NCBI GenBank assembly: GCA_963812245.1
Contig: CAWEUK010000005.1
Coordinates: 50,888-114,887 of the forward strand
DNA: 64,000 nt
Reading direction: 5' to 3'
Source: Salsipaludibacter sp963812245
GTDB taxonomy: Bacteria > Actinomycetota > Nitriliruptoria > Nitriliruptorales > Nitriliruptoraceae
Shown here: in pieces, positions 1-10,413 of the stretch
How the letters are laid out: each line of letters starts with the position of its first letter
How positions within the stretch are numbered: the stretch's first letter is position 1
Translations under genes and position numbers: made by a program
Notes under the pieces: generated by a model
Database searches by the model: none
Seen by the model: only the letters and a program-made list of their open reading frames with translations
What the model was told of the DNA's origin: nothing

Positions 1-3000
1 CGCGACCTCCTGGCACTCGTCGACGCGCTCCTGGTCCGTCCATGCGGGCTCGCGCGGCGTGGTCACCGCAGCCAGGCGCTCCCTGCCCTGGTCGTGGCGA
101 GCCGCGGCCGCCTGCCACGCACCCCATGCCCAGGCCACCTTCGTCGGGACGTCGACGTCGGGCACCAACGACACCCCGAAGGCGGCAAGTCCGGCCACGG
201 CGTCGACGACGGCATCGACCTCGGCCTCGGCGACCGCCAGGGTCTGTGGGTCGATCGCTGCGATGACCACGGCCCCGGCGTCAAGCGTGGCGCGGAGACG
301 GTCCAGCAGCGCCCCACACCGCTGCATGACCTCGTCCACGTCGAGCGTGCGCTGGGGCGTCTCGCCGGTGCGCACCAGTGCGTCCGGTCCGACGAACGTG
401 GCGCCCGACACCAGGGTCCGCAGCGAGCCCGCGAGCGTCGCCGCGGCCGTGATGGGCCGGGCGTCGGCGGGCCAGTCGTCACCACGCGCGCTGGCCATGC
501 CAGTCCCGGGGTCGTCGGGGTCGAGGTCGGGGGCTCCCGGCAACGCTGCCCGCAGGTCGCGGTCCAGTTCCGCCACGTCGTCGGCGAACACCAGGTCCAG
601 GGCGGCCCAGCCGGCCCGGTCCAGGGTCAGGCGTCCCCCGGCCCCGTCGAACACCACGATCGATGCCGGGTCACCGAGTCGGCGCGCCGCCCAGGCCTCC
701 AACCGCGGCTCGGCGATCGCCCGGGGCCGATCGATCGACCACCCGCCGCCAGCCCCGCCGGGGTCGGCCGGCATCGCGGCCAGGACCGTGTGGGTGAGCA
801 GTTCGCCACCCTGGCGCACGCCCAGGATGCCCAGGTCGGGGTCGACCGCGGCGCCGGTCGACATCGCGTCCATCGCGGCCGAGGCCCGCGCGGCGTTGCC
901 CGATGCATACTGCAGCACGGACTCCGACAGCAGTGCATCCGACACTGCGTCGAGCGTGTCCGACGCAACGCGCAGGGCCGCCACGACCTGGTTCCACTCG
1001 TCGTCGGACACCGGGTCCCAGTCCCCGTCGATGAACGGGTTGGCAGGCGGTTCGTCCAACTGGGTCCGCAGCGCCGGTGCGGGCCCAGACAGTTCGTCCA
1101 TCGGGAACCTGCGCAGCAGGCTGACCCCGTCGACGACGTCGGCGGCCGCGGCGCGCGCCTGTGCCTCGGGCTGGCCTGCGGTGGCGCCCAGTTCGTCGGT
1201 GGCCATCGGGGCGAGTTCCCGCAGGCTCAGTTGGAAGCGGGCTGCCGAGTCCGTGAGGGCACGCTCGATCTGGTAGCCCAGCAACGCGCCGATCGGTTGA
1301 CCAGCCTGCACGCCCTCGAGCACGCGTCGCAACTGCACGCCGCGACGGCTCGACAGGTCGATGGCGAATGGGTGTTGGCCGTCCTTGGCGCCGATGTTGG
1401 AACGGTGGGCGCTCGCCAGTACGCCGGCGGCCACGGCGTGCCCACTGCTGGGTGCGTGCAGCCAGCCCTCGGGCTCGCGTCCCGCCCGACCCAGCCGCAC
1501 GTCCTCGACATAGCCGAAGGCCCCCAGCGTCAAGCCGACCGGGTTGTCCCGGGCGAGGCCCGCGCGGCGGGCGTCGGCCAGACCCGTGGCCCAGGCGTCG
1601 ACACGGTGCGAGGCGACGTCCAGCGCATGGGCCACGGCGATGCGGCGCTCCTCGATCGGGGCGGCGGTCAGCGCCTGCATCGCTGCCCGCACCTCGTTGC
1701 GCGCGCCGATGGCCCGCAACAGCCCTGCCACCGCGACACTCCCGATCCACGCGGCCTCACCCGCGTCGGCCAGGGACAACGCCACCTGGGCCATGGAGGT
1801 GCGCGCCTCCGCCAGGGGCTCCAGCGATGCGAGGCTGACGGTCTCGCTGGGTTGATCGTCGAAGTGGCGCACGGTCTCCACCTGCTCGGCCGCGGCGAAG
1901 AAGCGGGACGGCTCCACGTCCAGGAGCCCGCCCGCAGCACCGCCCGCGCCCACCGTGGCCCCCAGCGCCAGTTCGCGGATCTCGGCATCGACACCGACCA
2001 GATCCAGGATCGACGGCACGAACTCGTCGGGTGCCGCGCGAACACGGTTGCGGCCGGCCTCCTCCCAGGCCACGTGCAACAGGGCCTGCAGCACACTGTC
2101 GACCTTGGTCGTGCGGTCGGCCAGGATCTCCTCGACGACCTCGGCGTCACGCTCGGCGACCAGGGGCAGCGCGATGGTGCGGCTCTGTTCGTGCACCGAG
2201 GGTGGCTCGACCACCGTGGCTCGGTCCCCGAGGTACTGCGACAGCATGACGCGGGCGACCTGCAGCTCGGCGTGGACCGCAACCGCGTCGGCACCGGTGG
2301 GGGCGGCGAAGCCTTCGACGACCGAGCCGTCGGCAGCCGGGCGGGCGCGCACGCCGGTGGCGACCGGGCTCATGCCCAGGATCTCCAGCAGGTCCTCGTC
2401 AGAGACGCTGTCGCCGGGACGGACCCGGGGCACGACGCCTGACCGGCGAATCCATCGCTGGAGTGTCGTGGTCACCAGCCCTGCCAGTCCGGCGGTCGTC
2501 TCGCCACGGCGGGGCGTCCAGCGCTGCAGGTCGGTCACGGGCAGCAGGCCGTAGGGTTGGGCGCCGACCCGCAGGGTGGGAGCCGGTCCGGCCCCGCGGA
2601 CGTGGTCACGGTGGAACTGGCGGGCCGCCTCGATCCCGGACGGGCCGATCACGGGGACCTCGGCGTCCTCGAACCAGCGCAGCACCTGCTCCCACGACGA
2701 GAACCACAACGCCGTGTTGGCCGCCTGCTCGGCCTCGTCCAGCGTCGATGCCGCATCGTCGCCAAGCAGGTCGGCGATGGGCTGCGCCGCCAGGCCCAGG
2801 ACCGCGGCCATCCGGGCGGCGTCGGTGGACGGGATCGGCACCGTGGTCGGCGGCGGCGTGCGCGTGACGCCGCCGCGCAGGGGCGAGCGTTCGGCGTCGG
2901 CATTGTTGGTCGGCGTGCCGGCAGCCAGCAGTGACATGCCGTCGGTGAAGCGGTGGCTGGTGAGCAGGTCGACGAAGTCGTCGGCGTTGGCGTCCTCGTC

Positions 3001-3825
3001 GACCGACCTGCGAGTCCCGACGGCGATGACGCGGTCGAGTCGGGTCGTACCGGCCGGCAGCTCCACCTCCACGCCCAGGCCCACCGCGACGGCGGCGTGG
3101 AAGTCGACGGTCCACTCCGAGCCGGCCGGCACCGGCAGCCCCGACACCATCCCTGCGGCGTCGGCCAGTTCCTCGTCGGCCAACGCAATGGGCGAGATCG
3201 GGAGGTCGCGTGGCACCGGGCGGCCGGTGACCGTGATCGGCGCACCGCCACGCGGGACGACGCGGACGACGAACTGGTCGGGCAGGCACCGGGCGACGAC
3301 GCCCTTGGTGACCTCGTGGGGCGTGGCGGGGAAGTCAGGGTCGACCGAGCCCAGGTCGGCCAGGTTCCGTGGCGTCGTGGCGTGGGCGACCCATGGCGAC
3401 CGGCGGTCCCCCACAGTCTCCTGCAGGTCGCCCCATGCCGTCGGCGATTCTGCATCGGCCCACATCGCCTTCCAGTAGTCGTGCCCGGCCGACACCTCGC
3501 GTTCGGTCAGCGCCCTGACCAGGCTGTCGACGTGAACCTCGTCGGGACGGATCCTGACCCGCAGGACGGACGTGCCCGAAGCCATGCGGGTCTCGATCCG
3601 CACGGGCAGGAGCACGAGTGGAACGGCGGGGGACGCATCACACGGATCGGTGCGGTCGACCATGTCGATCACCAGGTCGGCGAGGTCGTGGTCGATCCGG
3701 ACCAGTTCCCGTCGGACGTCCCGAAGGCCCAGGTCGGCCCCGGCGATGATGCGGCGGCGTTCGTCGGCCACGACCGCGATGCGATCGCGAGCAGCCGCCA
3801 GGTCGGCCGGTGTCTCGACTGGCAT
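1..3825 (-). CDS. giant uncharacterised protein, C-terminus beyond window (module gene 3)
   Basis: An uninterrupted reading frame of 1275 codons starts at the ATG at 3825-3823 and leaves the left edge without a stop. The start is backed by GAAGG eight bases upstream and by the 51-bp distance to the preceding gene. There is no signal peptide and no membrane segment; the protein looks cytoplasmic, Ala/Asp/Arg-rich and multi-domain. Near residues 74-101 it carries PVRIETRM followed by RPDEVHVDS, which from memory resembles the start of a family of very large uncharacterised proteins (PVRLETRF...YPDxxHVD). No catalytic motif is recognisable and function is unknown. It is last in a run of three giant genes with short gaps, so it is probably co-transcribed with them. 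The coding call is firm; the family recollection is moderate and unverified. Confidence 0.85.
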   Translation of the reverse strand, partial: MPVETPADLAAARDRIAVVADERRRIIAGADLGLRDVRRELVRIDHDLADLVIDMVDRTDPCDASPAVPLVLLPVRIETRMASGTSVLRVRIRPDEVHVDSLVRALTEREVSAGHDYWKAMWADAESPTAWGDLQETVGDRRSPWVAHATTPRNLADLGSVDPDFPATPHEVTKGVVARCLPDQFVVRVVPRGGAPITVTGRPVPRDLPISPIALADEELADAAGMVSGLPVPAGSEWTVDFHAAVAVGLGVEVELPAGTTRLDRVIAVGTRRSVDEDANADDFVDLLTSHRFTDGMSLLAAGTPTNNADAERSPLRGGVTRTPPPTTVPIPSTDAARMAAVLGLAAQPIADLLGDDAASTLDEAEQAANTALWFSSWEQVLRWFEDAEVPVIGPSGIEAARQFHRDHVRGAGPAPTLRVGAQPYGLLPVTDLQRWTPRRGETTAGLAGLVTTTLQRWIRRSGVVPRVRPGDSVSDEDLLEILGMSPVATGVRARPAADGSVVEGFAAPTGADAVAVHAELQVARVMLSQYLGDRATVVEPPSVHEQSRTIALPLVAERDAEVVEEILADRTTKVDSVLQALLHVAWEEAGRNRVRAAPDEFVPSILDLVGVDAEIRELALGATVGAGGAAGGLLDVEPSRFFAAAEQVETVRHFDDQPSETVSLASLEPLAEARTSMAQVALSLADAGEAAWIGSVAVAGLLRAIGARNEVRAAMQALTAAPIEERRIAVAHALDVASHRVDAWATGLADARRAGLARDNPVGLTLGAFGYVEDVRLGRAGREPEGWLHAPSSGHAVAAGVLASAHRSNIGAKDGQHPFAIDLSSRRGVQLRRVLEGVQAGQPIGALLGYQIERALTDSAARFQLSLRELAPMATDELGATAGQPEAQARAAAADVVDGVSLLRRFPMDELSGPAPALRTQLDEPPANPFIDGDWDPVSDDEWNQVVAALRVASDTLDAVSDALLSESVLQYASGNAARASAAMDAMSTGAAVDPDLGILGVRQGGELLTHTVLAAMPADPGGAGGGWSIDRPRAIAEPRLEAWAARRLGDPASIVVFDGAGGRLTLDRAGWAALDLVFADDVAELDRDLRAALPGAPDLDPDDPGTGMASARGDDWPADARPITAAATLAGSLRTLVSGATFVGPDALVRTGETPQRTLDVDEVMQRCGALLDRLRATLDAGAVVIAAIDPQTLAVAEAEVDAVVDAVAGLAAFGVSLVPDVDVPTKVAWAWGAWQAAAARHDQGRERLAAVTTPREPAWTDQERVDECQEVA

Positions 3826-3876
3826 GGTCGTGGCCTTCGGTCGCGCGGGGTTGCCCCGCTGCGCTCGGGATCGTGG

Positions 3877-6800
3877 TCAGGTGATGATCAGGTCGGTCGC
3901 CTGGAAGGCGACGCGGACGGGGTCGTGGAGGTGGTCGGATGCATATCGCGCAGCGTGGGGTGCCGTGTCGTCCAGGAACACCTGGGAGTCCGGGAGGTCG
4001 TCGTCGTCCGGGCGTTCGAAGCGGGTTGCGCTGGGATGCTCGGCGATGACGATCCACCAGTCCTCGTCCTCGTCCAACTCCCGGACAGACAGGTTGAGCC
4101 CCACCAGTGCGATGTCGGGTTCGAGGTGTTCGGCGAACAGTTCCTCGGCCGTTTCCTGCCCCTCGTCGTCGGTCTCGAACACGGGCCGGGACTGGTCCCC
4201 GGACTTGTTGCGCACCGCCTGGATGATGAGGTCGGGGAACCGTCGGACCAGTTCGCTCTTGACCACGATCACGGCACGGCCATCACCGTCGCCCAGCGAG
4301 ACGTGGCTGCCGAGTCCGGTCGGGGGGAAGGCATGGACCTGTCCGTCGAGGTCGTCGTCCCTCGGACGCCAGAAGCGACGGAAGTAGGTCCCACGACGGT
4401 CGGTCGGGTAGTTGCGCCACAGCAGTTCGCGGCCCATCTCGTCGGACAGCCCGACCAGGAACGCCTCGATGAACTGGCTGTTGGTCGACAGCACCGTGAC
4501 GAAGTCGGCATCGGGCAACAGGCCCAACCCGGGCACCAGCCAGTCACGGTCCCAGGCCTCGAGCGCCCGGTACATGGGACGCAGGAAGATCGGGGCTGCC
4601 ATGATCGGTTCGATCGTGGGGGTGGCGGCCCAGCGGCCGGCGACGGCGCCGGCCAACTGCAGCCGTCCCGTCAGCGTGGCCTTGATCGTGACGGACGGGT
4701 TGGTCAGCGCGCGGACCTCGGCCGCCGCGACGTCGAGCGTGTCGCGGTGTGGCACCTTGTCGATGGCGAGCACGCCGCCGGGATCCACGATCGCAGGCAG
4801 TTGTGCGCGCAGGTCCGTCAGCGACAGGGCGGCGACCTTGTCCAGCAACGGGGCGACGCGCACGTCGGCGAGTTGGGCGAAGCGCTGCAGCCCCTCGCGT
4901 TGGCGCGCCACCGGTGCATCGGTCAGGTGGCGCAACTGCGGCAGGTCCCTGGTGCCGATGCGGGCGCCGTCGCGCAGCGGCCTGAGCACCACCCGCGCCT
5001 CGGCGGCTGGCAGGGGCTGGACCCGGCCGAACCCGCCAGTGACACCAACGCGGCCCGCACCCACGCGGCCCTCGGCCACGTCTCCAATCCGCCCGTCCCG
5101 GATTCGGTCACGCAGGCGTGCGCTGATCCGATCGTCGATGGCGATGGTTGCGTCGATGCGAGTACGCCCCGCACCGACGATCGTGCCGTCGACCGGGACG
5201 ACGACGTCGTCGACGCCCGGGCCGTCGGTGACCCGGAACTTGTCCAGGAGGCGGTCGTTGAGCACGACGGCCCGGGCGACCAACCGGTCCCGGACCTCGC
5301 CGCCGATGCCCTGGCCGGTGCTGGCGAGGTCGGCCACGAGGGGGCCGATCCGCTCGGTGCGCACGGAGCGGATCACGGGGTCGTCGGGCTCGCGGGCCAG
5401 GCGCTGGGCCCACCGCGTGGAGATGTGGGTGGAAAGGTCGAACCCGGGCTCGATCGGCTGCCAGGACTCGGGTCGGGTCAGGTGGCTGGCGAGGGTGCCG
5501 GCCCCGGCCACCGTGTCGCTCAAGTGGCCAACCGTGGCGGCGACATCGTGGGTTGGCACGCCCAGCACGGTGGCGGCCCGGTCCAGGTCCAGGGTCGCGA
5601 TGGCGCCGGCCGAGAGTCCGCCGATCCCATCGGGGTTGCGGTAGGTGCGGGTGAAGTCGCGCATGGTCCCGTCAGCACCGACCACTGCGCCGGCTCGGAC
5701 CCGGGTCGCGCTGTCGGCCCGCCCCACGACCGGGCCACCCGGCCTCGTCATGCGACGGAATGCCCCACCCAGCACGGTGGTGGGCGTGGCACTGTGGGCC
5801 ACCGCACCCTGCAGCGTGGCGCCGACCGCCCGCTGCACTCGGGGGGCCATCGGGCCGACCACCTGCAGCAGCCGGCCCCCCTGCAGACCGTCGAGGCGGG
5901 CGTGCAGCCGGGCAGCCGCCAGTTCGGCGAACTGGGCCAGCCGGATCATTCGGTTGGCCGCCTGGACCTCGCCCACCTGGGCCCAGGCGGCCTGCATCAG
6001 CTGTTCCTGGTCCTTCTGGACCACTCGCGTGCCCAGCCCCGCGATGATGCGCGTCGTGGGTGCCAGGTTGAGGTCGGCGAACCAGTCGTCGCCCGCGATG
6101 ACAGGGCTGCCCCGCTGCAGGCTGGCGTAGATGCGAGGCCCGACGATCGGAAGGTCGGGGATTCCCCCGGTGCGCGGCGCCGCGCCCTCGATCATCGCGG
6201 GACGGTCCAACTCCTGCCGCAGGTCGGCGACCATGTCGTCGCCCCAGGCGGCCGCCTCTGCCGCCGCATGTTCCGGGGGCGCTGGGGTCGGGGAGAACAG
6301 GGCGCACCGCAGCACCTGCTTGCGACCTGCCTCGGCCGGTCCCAACTCCCGCAGTGGCAGTCCCGGTGTCGACGTGTCGATGAAGCGACGACCCACCTCG
6401 TACGGGGCGACCACGCCCTCCAACTCGAGCGCCAACGACTTGAAGTCACCGTCGGGACCGGTGCGAAAGGTCCAACTGTCGTAGACCGGCAGGCGGACGG
6501 GATCGGGAGAACTGGACGTCCAGGCGGGGTCGAGCGTGCCGCCGTCCAGCCCGAGGCCGCCGCGCACGCCGACGTCGGTCGTCGGCACGATCGCCGCCAC
6601 GTAGTCGGTGGCGTCGCGCAGGATCCGCGGCGACAGCAGGCGCGAGAGGTTGACCGGGGCGTGCGCCGGCGACAACCGGGCCGACAACGACGCCTCCTGG
6701 GGCAGGTCGGTCCTGGGTGCCTGGGCGTGCGCCCACAGGTGGACGCGGTCGTCCAGCGTCGGGAGTTCGTCCAGCGGCACGCGCATGATCGGCAACATCG

Positions 6801-7311
6801 CGCTGGTCGCGGGTTCCCACTCCACGTGCCGGCGCTCGGCGACGACCAGCGTGAGCCAGGGCCGCATGAGGGGGCTGGGCGGTTCGGCGCTGAAGGCCCA
6901 GGGCAGCTCGGGGCGGTCGAACTCGACGTGGGCCAGCACGGTCTCCTCGGCCGTGCGGGAGTCCGGCCGGGGGAAGCGCCGCACGATCTGGGTGTGTTCG
7001 AGACCGCGGACGTCACCCGGCCCGTAGAGGGCGACGGTCAGCGACGCGCTGGCCTCGCCTCCCTGGCTGTCGGCCAGCGGCACGGTCACCGTGGACGCCG
7101 ACCGCACCGAGCCGGCCGCCGGTGTCGTTGCTGCCGCCGCCAGCCCGCCGACGACATTGGACGCGAACTCCAGCTTCTCGATGGCGACGGCGCTCTCGAC
7201 GTACTCGTCCCCGCGGTCCAGGACCAGCTCGAAGGCGTCGCGGACCACGTTGACGGCGGTGTGGGCCAGCGGCGACACCTGGCCGTGCGCGACGTCCTTC
7301 GCATCCGTCAT
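3877..7311 (-). CDS. giant uncharacterised protein, 1144 aa (module gene 2)
   Basis: ATG at 7311 with a GAGGAGG ribosome site that overlaps the stop region of the upstream gene (12-bp gap), implying translational coupling. The product has no signal peptide or membrane helix. Around residues 128-180 it has segments such as HVEFDRPELPWAFS and RPWLTLVVAE, which I associate from memory with another family of large uncharacterised proteins. Those proteins are often neighbours of the PVRxETRF family. The C-terminal third is acidic and aromatic (ELDEDEDWWIVIAEHPSATRF). No enzyme motif was found. Neighbours on both sides are equally large and same-stranded, so it is likely a subunit or substrate of a single assembly. 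Function unknown. Confidence 0.9.
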   Translation of the reverse strand: MTDAKDVAHGQVSPLAHTAVNVVRDAFELVLDRGDEYVESAVAIEKLEFASNVVGGLAAAATTPAAGSVRSASTVTVPLADSQGGEASASLTVALYGPGDVRGLEHTQIVRRFPRPDSRTAEETVLAHVEFDRPELPWAFSAEPPSPLMRPWLTLVVAERRHVEWEPATSAMLPIMRVPLDELPTLDDRVHLWAHAQAPRTDLPQEASLSARLSPAHAPVNLSRLLSPRILRDATDYVAAIVPTTDVGVRGGLGLDGGTLDPAWTSSSPDPVRLPVYDSWTFRTGPDGDFKSLALELEGVVAPYEVGRRFIDTSTPGLPLRELGPAEAGRKQVLRCALFSPTPAPPEHAAAEAAAWGDDMVADLRQELDRPAMIEGAAPRTGGIPDLPIVGPRIYASLQRGSPVIAGDDWFADLNLAPTTRIIAGLGTRVVQKDQEQLMQAAWAQVGEVQAANRMIRLAQFAELAAARLHARLDGLQGGRLLQVVGPMAPRVQRAVGATLQGAVAHSATPTTVLGGAFRRMTRPGGPVVGRADSATRVRAGAVVGADGTMRDFTRTYRNPDGIGGLSAGAIATLDLDRAATVLGVPTHDVAATVGHLSDTVAGAGTLASHLTRPESWQPIEPGFDLSTHISTRWAQRLAREPDDPVIRSVRTERIGPLVADLASTGQGIGGEVRDRLVARAVVLNDRLLDKFRVTDGPGVDDVVVPVDGTIVGAGRTRIDATIAIDDRISARLRDRIRDGRIGDVAEGRVGAGRVGVTGGFGRVQPLPAAEARVVLRPLRDGARIGTRDLPQLRHLTDAPVARQREGLQRFAQLADVRVAPLLDKVAALSLTDLRAQLPAIVDPGGVLAIDKVPHRDTLDVAAAEVRALTNPSVTIKATLTGRLQLAGAVAGRWAATPTIEPIMAAPIFLRPMYRALEAWDRDWLVPGLGLLPDADFVTVLSTNSQFIEAFLVGLSDEMGRELLWRNYPTDRRGTYFRRFWRPRDDDLDGQVHAFPPTGLGSHVSLGDGDGRAVIVVKSELVRRFPDLIIQAVRNKSGDQSRPVFETDDEGQETAEELFAEHLEPDIALVGLNLSVRELDEDEDWWIVIAEHPSATRFERPDDDDLPDSQVFLDDTAPHAARYASDHLHDPVRVAFQATDLIIT

Positions 7312-7323
7312 CGCTCGTCCTCC

Positions 7324-10300
7324 TCAGTGCACGGTGACGCGCGCGGCGTCCGCGACACCCTGGTGCACCAGGGCTGAAGTCACCAGGGCAGCCTGGGTCA
7401 CCGTCATCTGCTCGAGCCCGACCGCGATCGCGGCGCCCGTGGCAGCGTCCGTGACGATCGAAGTGCCGGCAGGCGCGACGCCGACGGCGGCGTCGGCAGG
7501 CGCCGTGACTGATTGCAGGTACGGGTTGGCGACATCCGCCTCGGCCACCGACCGGCCCACCACGGTCCGCTCGGCATACCTCCATCCGGGCATCGCGAGC
7601 GACAGCTCGAAGTCGATCAGTTCGTTGCGCTCGTCGGGGTTGCGCACCCAGGTGTGGTACTCGACCTGGCCGTCGACCGACGGGCCGACCTCCGGGGTCG
7701 TCGCGGCAGCCATGCGGCAGCCTCCCACCATGTCCTCGAAACCGGAGCGCGCCAGCAGTTGCTCGCCCTCCAGATCGAAGTAGTGGCCCGGGGAGAACCC
7801 GGTCAGCACCTCGCTCACCGCACCGACCAGGTCCGCGTTGGTGGACGTCGGCGTGCCGATCGTGACCATGTCTGCCTTGACGGGGGACGAGCCGATGTGG
7901 GTCAGTCGCACACCGAGCGGGATCTGGGTCTGGGATGCCTGCAGCGCCGCCAGCGGGTGGGCGATGCGACCGTCCACATCGACCTCGCCCAGGATCGCGA
8001 GTTGGGCAGCGTGGCCCGGCAGTTCCACGCGCCAGGCCTCGTCCTCGTTGAGGGCCTTGGCGGCGACTGCCAGCGCGTCGACCTCGGGCCCGATCGGCTT
8101 GGGCTGCTCGCCCCATTCGATCGGGCCGAGGTCCTCGTCGAAGGTGGGCAGGAACCAGACATCGACCTTCACGTGGCCTGCCAGGCGCCACGGGGTCGTG
8201 CCCTCGATGGAGCCGCGGAACATGATGGAACAGAACGAGAACCCCAGCAATTTGACGTCGACACCCACCTCCAGGCTGACCTTGAAGGCGAACCGGGGTG
8301 ACCAGATGAAGATCATGTCCAGGATCAGCCATGCCTCGATGGCGATGATGGCGAAGTCGGCCTTGAGCCGGCCCTCCACACCCAGCATGACCGAGCCGGC
8401 GGTGATCGCGAAGTACGCCTTGATGACGAACTTGACCTGCTTCGAAGGCGACAGGTCGATGGTGACCCGCTGGAGTTCTCCGAGCTTGGGCTTGGCGCCG
8501 GTGAGCTTTTCGTACTCCGGGTGAAAGCCACCGATGGACAGCTCGAACGCGCCGCCACCAGACCACTGGATGTAGAGGCCGAGGTCGCCCGACACCTTGA
8601 TCTGGGCGATGGTGGAGTCGCGCATGCTGGCGAACAGCAGCAGGTAGTCGGGCGTGATGGCCGCGAACACGTCGGCCTTGATGTCGGTGATCGGTGCTTC
8701 CTTGGCGGGCACTCGGATGCGCATCGAGCCCAGGATCACCACCATCGGGTCCGGCAGGGCGAACACCACGCCCAGCTTCATCTCCACGAACTTGGCCTGC
8801 GACCCCCAGCCGAGCTCGACGATGGGTCCGATGACGAAGCCCCCGTCGCGGGGTGGGAAGACGTGGGCAACCTTGTCCAGCAGCTTGGGGGCCTCGGCGA
8901 CCGGGTCGTCGGGGAACAGCATCTTGTCGAGGACGTGGTCCTGCACGCCCTTCTTGAGCGCGTCCAGATCCAGGCCACGATCGATGGCCAGGATCCCCCC
9001 GATGCCGTTGAGGGTGAACCCCATGCCCAGGTCGATCGGGACGGGGAAGCGCACCCCGATCACCATCACCAGCGAGAACGGGTCGGGGGCCAGGATGACG
9101 ATGGCCGACACCCCGAAGTTGAGGACCTTGAGTTGCAGCACCCCGCCGAACTCGACGATCTTGACGTCCTGGCCATCCACCTTGTAGGTGCGCTCGACGC
9201 GTTGGATGAATCCACCACCCTGGATCGGACCGGCCTTGACGCGCAAGCCGACCTGGTCGGGCCAGCGCGGCGAAACGGCCATCGGGAAGATCGCCTCGTG
9301 TTCGGGTTCGCCCTCCAGCGCCACGATGACGCCGGCTCCCACGACCTGGACACCCATGACGTCGCCGAACGTGGCGGCGATGGAGGTGGTGACCTCGAAG
9401 CCGGTGACCTCACGGTCGGCGTTGCGCCGCAGGCCCAGCGCCATCTCGCGCAGCTCCACGCCGGGGAAGGACCAGCGAATCGGGAGAACGGCCCGCTCGT
9501 TGCCACGCCCATCACCGAGGTAGAAGCCCTGGCCGGTGTCGAGCGAGACGGCCGTGTGGCTGGTGGTCTTGGGCTCCTTGCTGCCCGGCATGATCTTGGA
9601 CAGCAAGGCATTCTCGGTGATGCCCGGCTCCAGCAGGGTGCGCAGGCGAAGTCCCACGATTGCGACGTCACCGAGGAAGAACTTGCCGTCGCGTTCGACC
9701 AGGTCGGCCTTCTCGGCTTCTGTCGGGTTGGCGATCTGGCGATCGCTGAACTGCAGGAAGGCCTCGAAGGTCACCTGGTCCAGGCTCATCGCACCGAGCT
9801 CGACCTTGTCCGGCTTGACGATCTGGGCGGCCAGCAGGAACGTCCCGTCCGACCGGTCGAGGGTCAGGACCTCGCCAAGTTCATCGACCAGGTCCTCGAT
9901 GCCCAGGAGTTCACCGAAGCCGTTGAGTGCGTTGCCGGCCCCGACGCCCAGGTCCTTGAAGGGCTTGGTCCAGGGGTCCCACAACCCCATCAGACCATTG
10001 CGCAGGTCGTCGTCGACCACGTCGTTGTCGTCGCGTGCCAGTTCCGTGGCGACGATCAGGTACGCGGCGTCCATGGCTGCCAGGGCCGTGCCGATGCGGA
10101 CGGCGACCCGAGCGGCGACGTCGACATCGAAGTCGTCGGATTCGATGTCGGTCCTGGACTCGCTGACCATCTTGCCGATGATCTTCGTGTGCTTCTCGAT
10201 CTTCTTGGCGATCTCCTCGACGATCGGCTTCATCTGGTCGATGTCGGCCTTCAGGGTGTCGAAGTCGTCCGAGATCTCGTCGAAACCGTCGAAGGTGACG

Positions 10301-10413
10301 ATCGACTCGAGGAACGAGCCGGTGTCGGAGAAGGTGGTCCCCGCCAATCCGCCCAGACGCGTGTTGGTGAAGGCCTCGATCCCCTGCAGAAATCCGACCC
10401 CGGCGTCGGCCAT
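7324..10413 (-). CDS. giant DUF6603-like protein, 1029 aa (module gene 1)
   Basis: The frame is open further upstream, but the ATG at 10413 is preferred: AAGGGGAG lies five bases before it and the protein sequence becomes regular from MADAGVGFLQGIEAF. Residues about 600-770 contain AFELSIGGFHPEYEK, AYFAITAGSVMLGVEG, MIFIWSPRFAFKVSLEVG and HVKVDVWFLP, the alternating beta-rich pattern of DUF6603 proteins. These are large proteins of unknown function built from repeated beta-sheet units. There is no signal peptide. It is first of the three-gene giant operon and is divergent from the small gene at 10790. The DUF6603 assignment is by recognition; no biochemical role is known to me. Confidence 0.88.
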   Translation of the reverse strand: MADAGVGFLQGIEAFTNTRLGGLAGTTFSDTGSFLESIVTFDGFDEISDDFDTLKADIDQMKPIVEEIAKKIEKHTKIIGKMVSESRTDIESDDFDVDVAARVAVRIGTALAAMDAAYLIVATELARDDNDVVDDDLRNGLMGLWDPWTKPFKDLGVGAGNALNGFGELLGIEDLVDELGEVLTLDRSDGTFLLAAQIVKPDKVELGAMSLDQVTFEAFLQFSDRQIANPTEAEKADLVERDGKFFLGDVAIVGLRLRTLLEPGITENALLSKIMPGSKEPKTTSHTAVSLDTGQGFYLGDGRGNERAVLPIRWSFPGVELREMALGLRRNADREVTGFEVTTSIAATFGDVMGVQVVGAGVIVALEGEPEHEAIFPMAVSPRWPDQVGLRVKAGPIQGGGFIQRVERTYKVDGQDVKIVEFGGVLQLKVLNFGVSAIVILAPDPFSLVMVIGVRFPVPIDLGMGFTLNGIGGILAIDRGLDLDALKKGVQDHVLDKMLFPDDPVAEAPKLLDKVAHVFPPRDGGFVIGPIVELGWGSQAKFVEMKLGVVFALPDPMVVILGSMRIRVPAKEAPITDIKADVFAAITPDYLLLFASMRDSTIAQIKVSGDLGLYIQWSGGGAFELSIGGFHPEYEKLTGAKPKLGELQRVTIDLSPSKQVKFVIKAYFAITAGSVMLGVEGRLKADFAIIAIEAWLILDMIFIWSPRFAFKVSLEVGVDVKLLGFSFCSIMFRGSIEGTTPWRLAGHVKVDVWFLPTFDEDLGPIEWGEQPKPIGPEVDALAVAAKALNEDEAWRVELPGHAAQLAILGEVDVDGRIAHPLAALQASQTQIPLGVRLTHIGSSPVKADMVTIGTPTSTNADLVGAVSEVLTGFSPGHYFDLEGEQLLARSGFEDMVGGCRMAAATTPEVGPSVDGQVEYHTWVRNPDERNELIDFELSLAMPGWRYAERTVVGRSVAEADVANPYLQSVTAPADAAVGVAPAGTSIVTDAATGAAIAVGLEQMTVTQAALVTSALVHQGVADAARVTVH

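Noticed and set aside
2953..7377. A 1474-codon plus-strand open frame, plus a 782-codon one at 94-2442
   Set aside because: They are exactly in register with the codons of the minus-strand giant genes; the antisense frame of GC-rich coding stays open. Composition (Gly/Arg/Val/His-rich) is non-protein-like and they cross the real gene boundaries.
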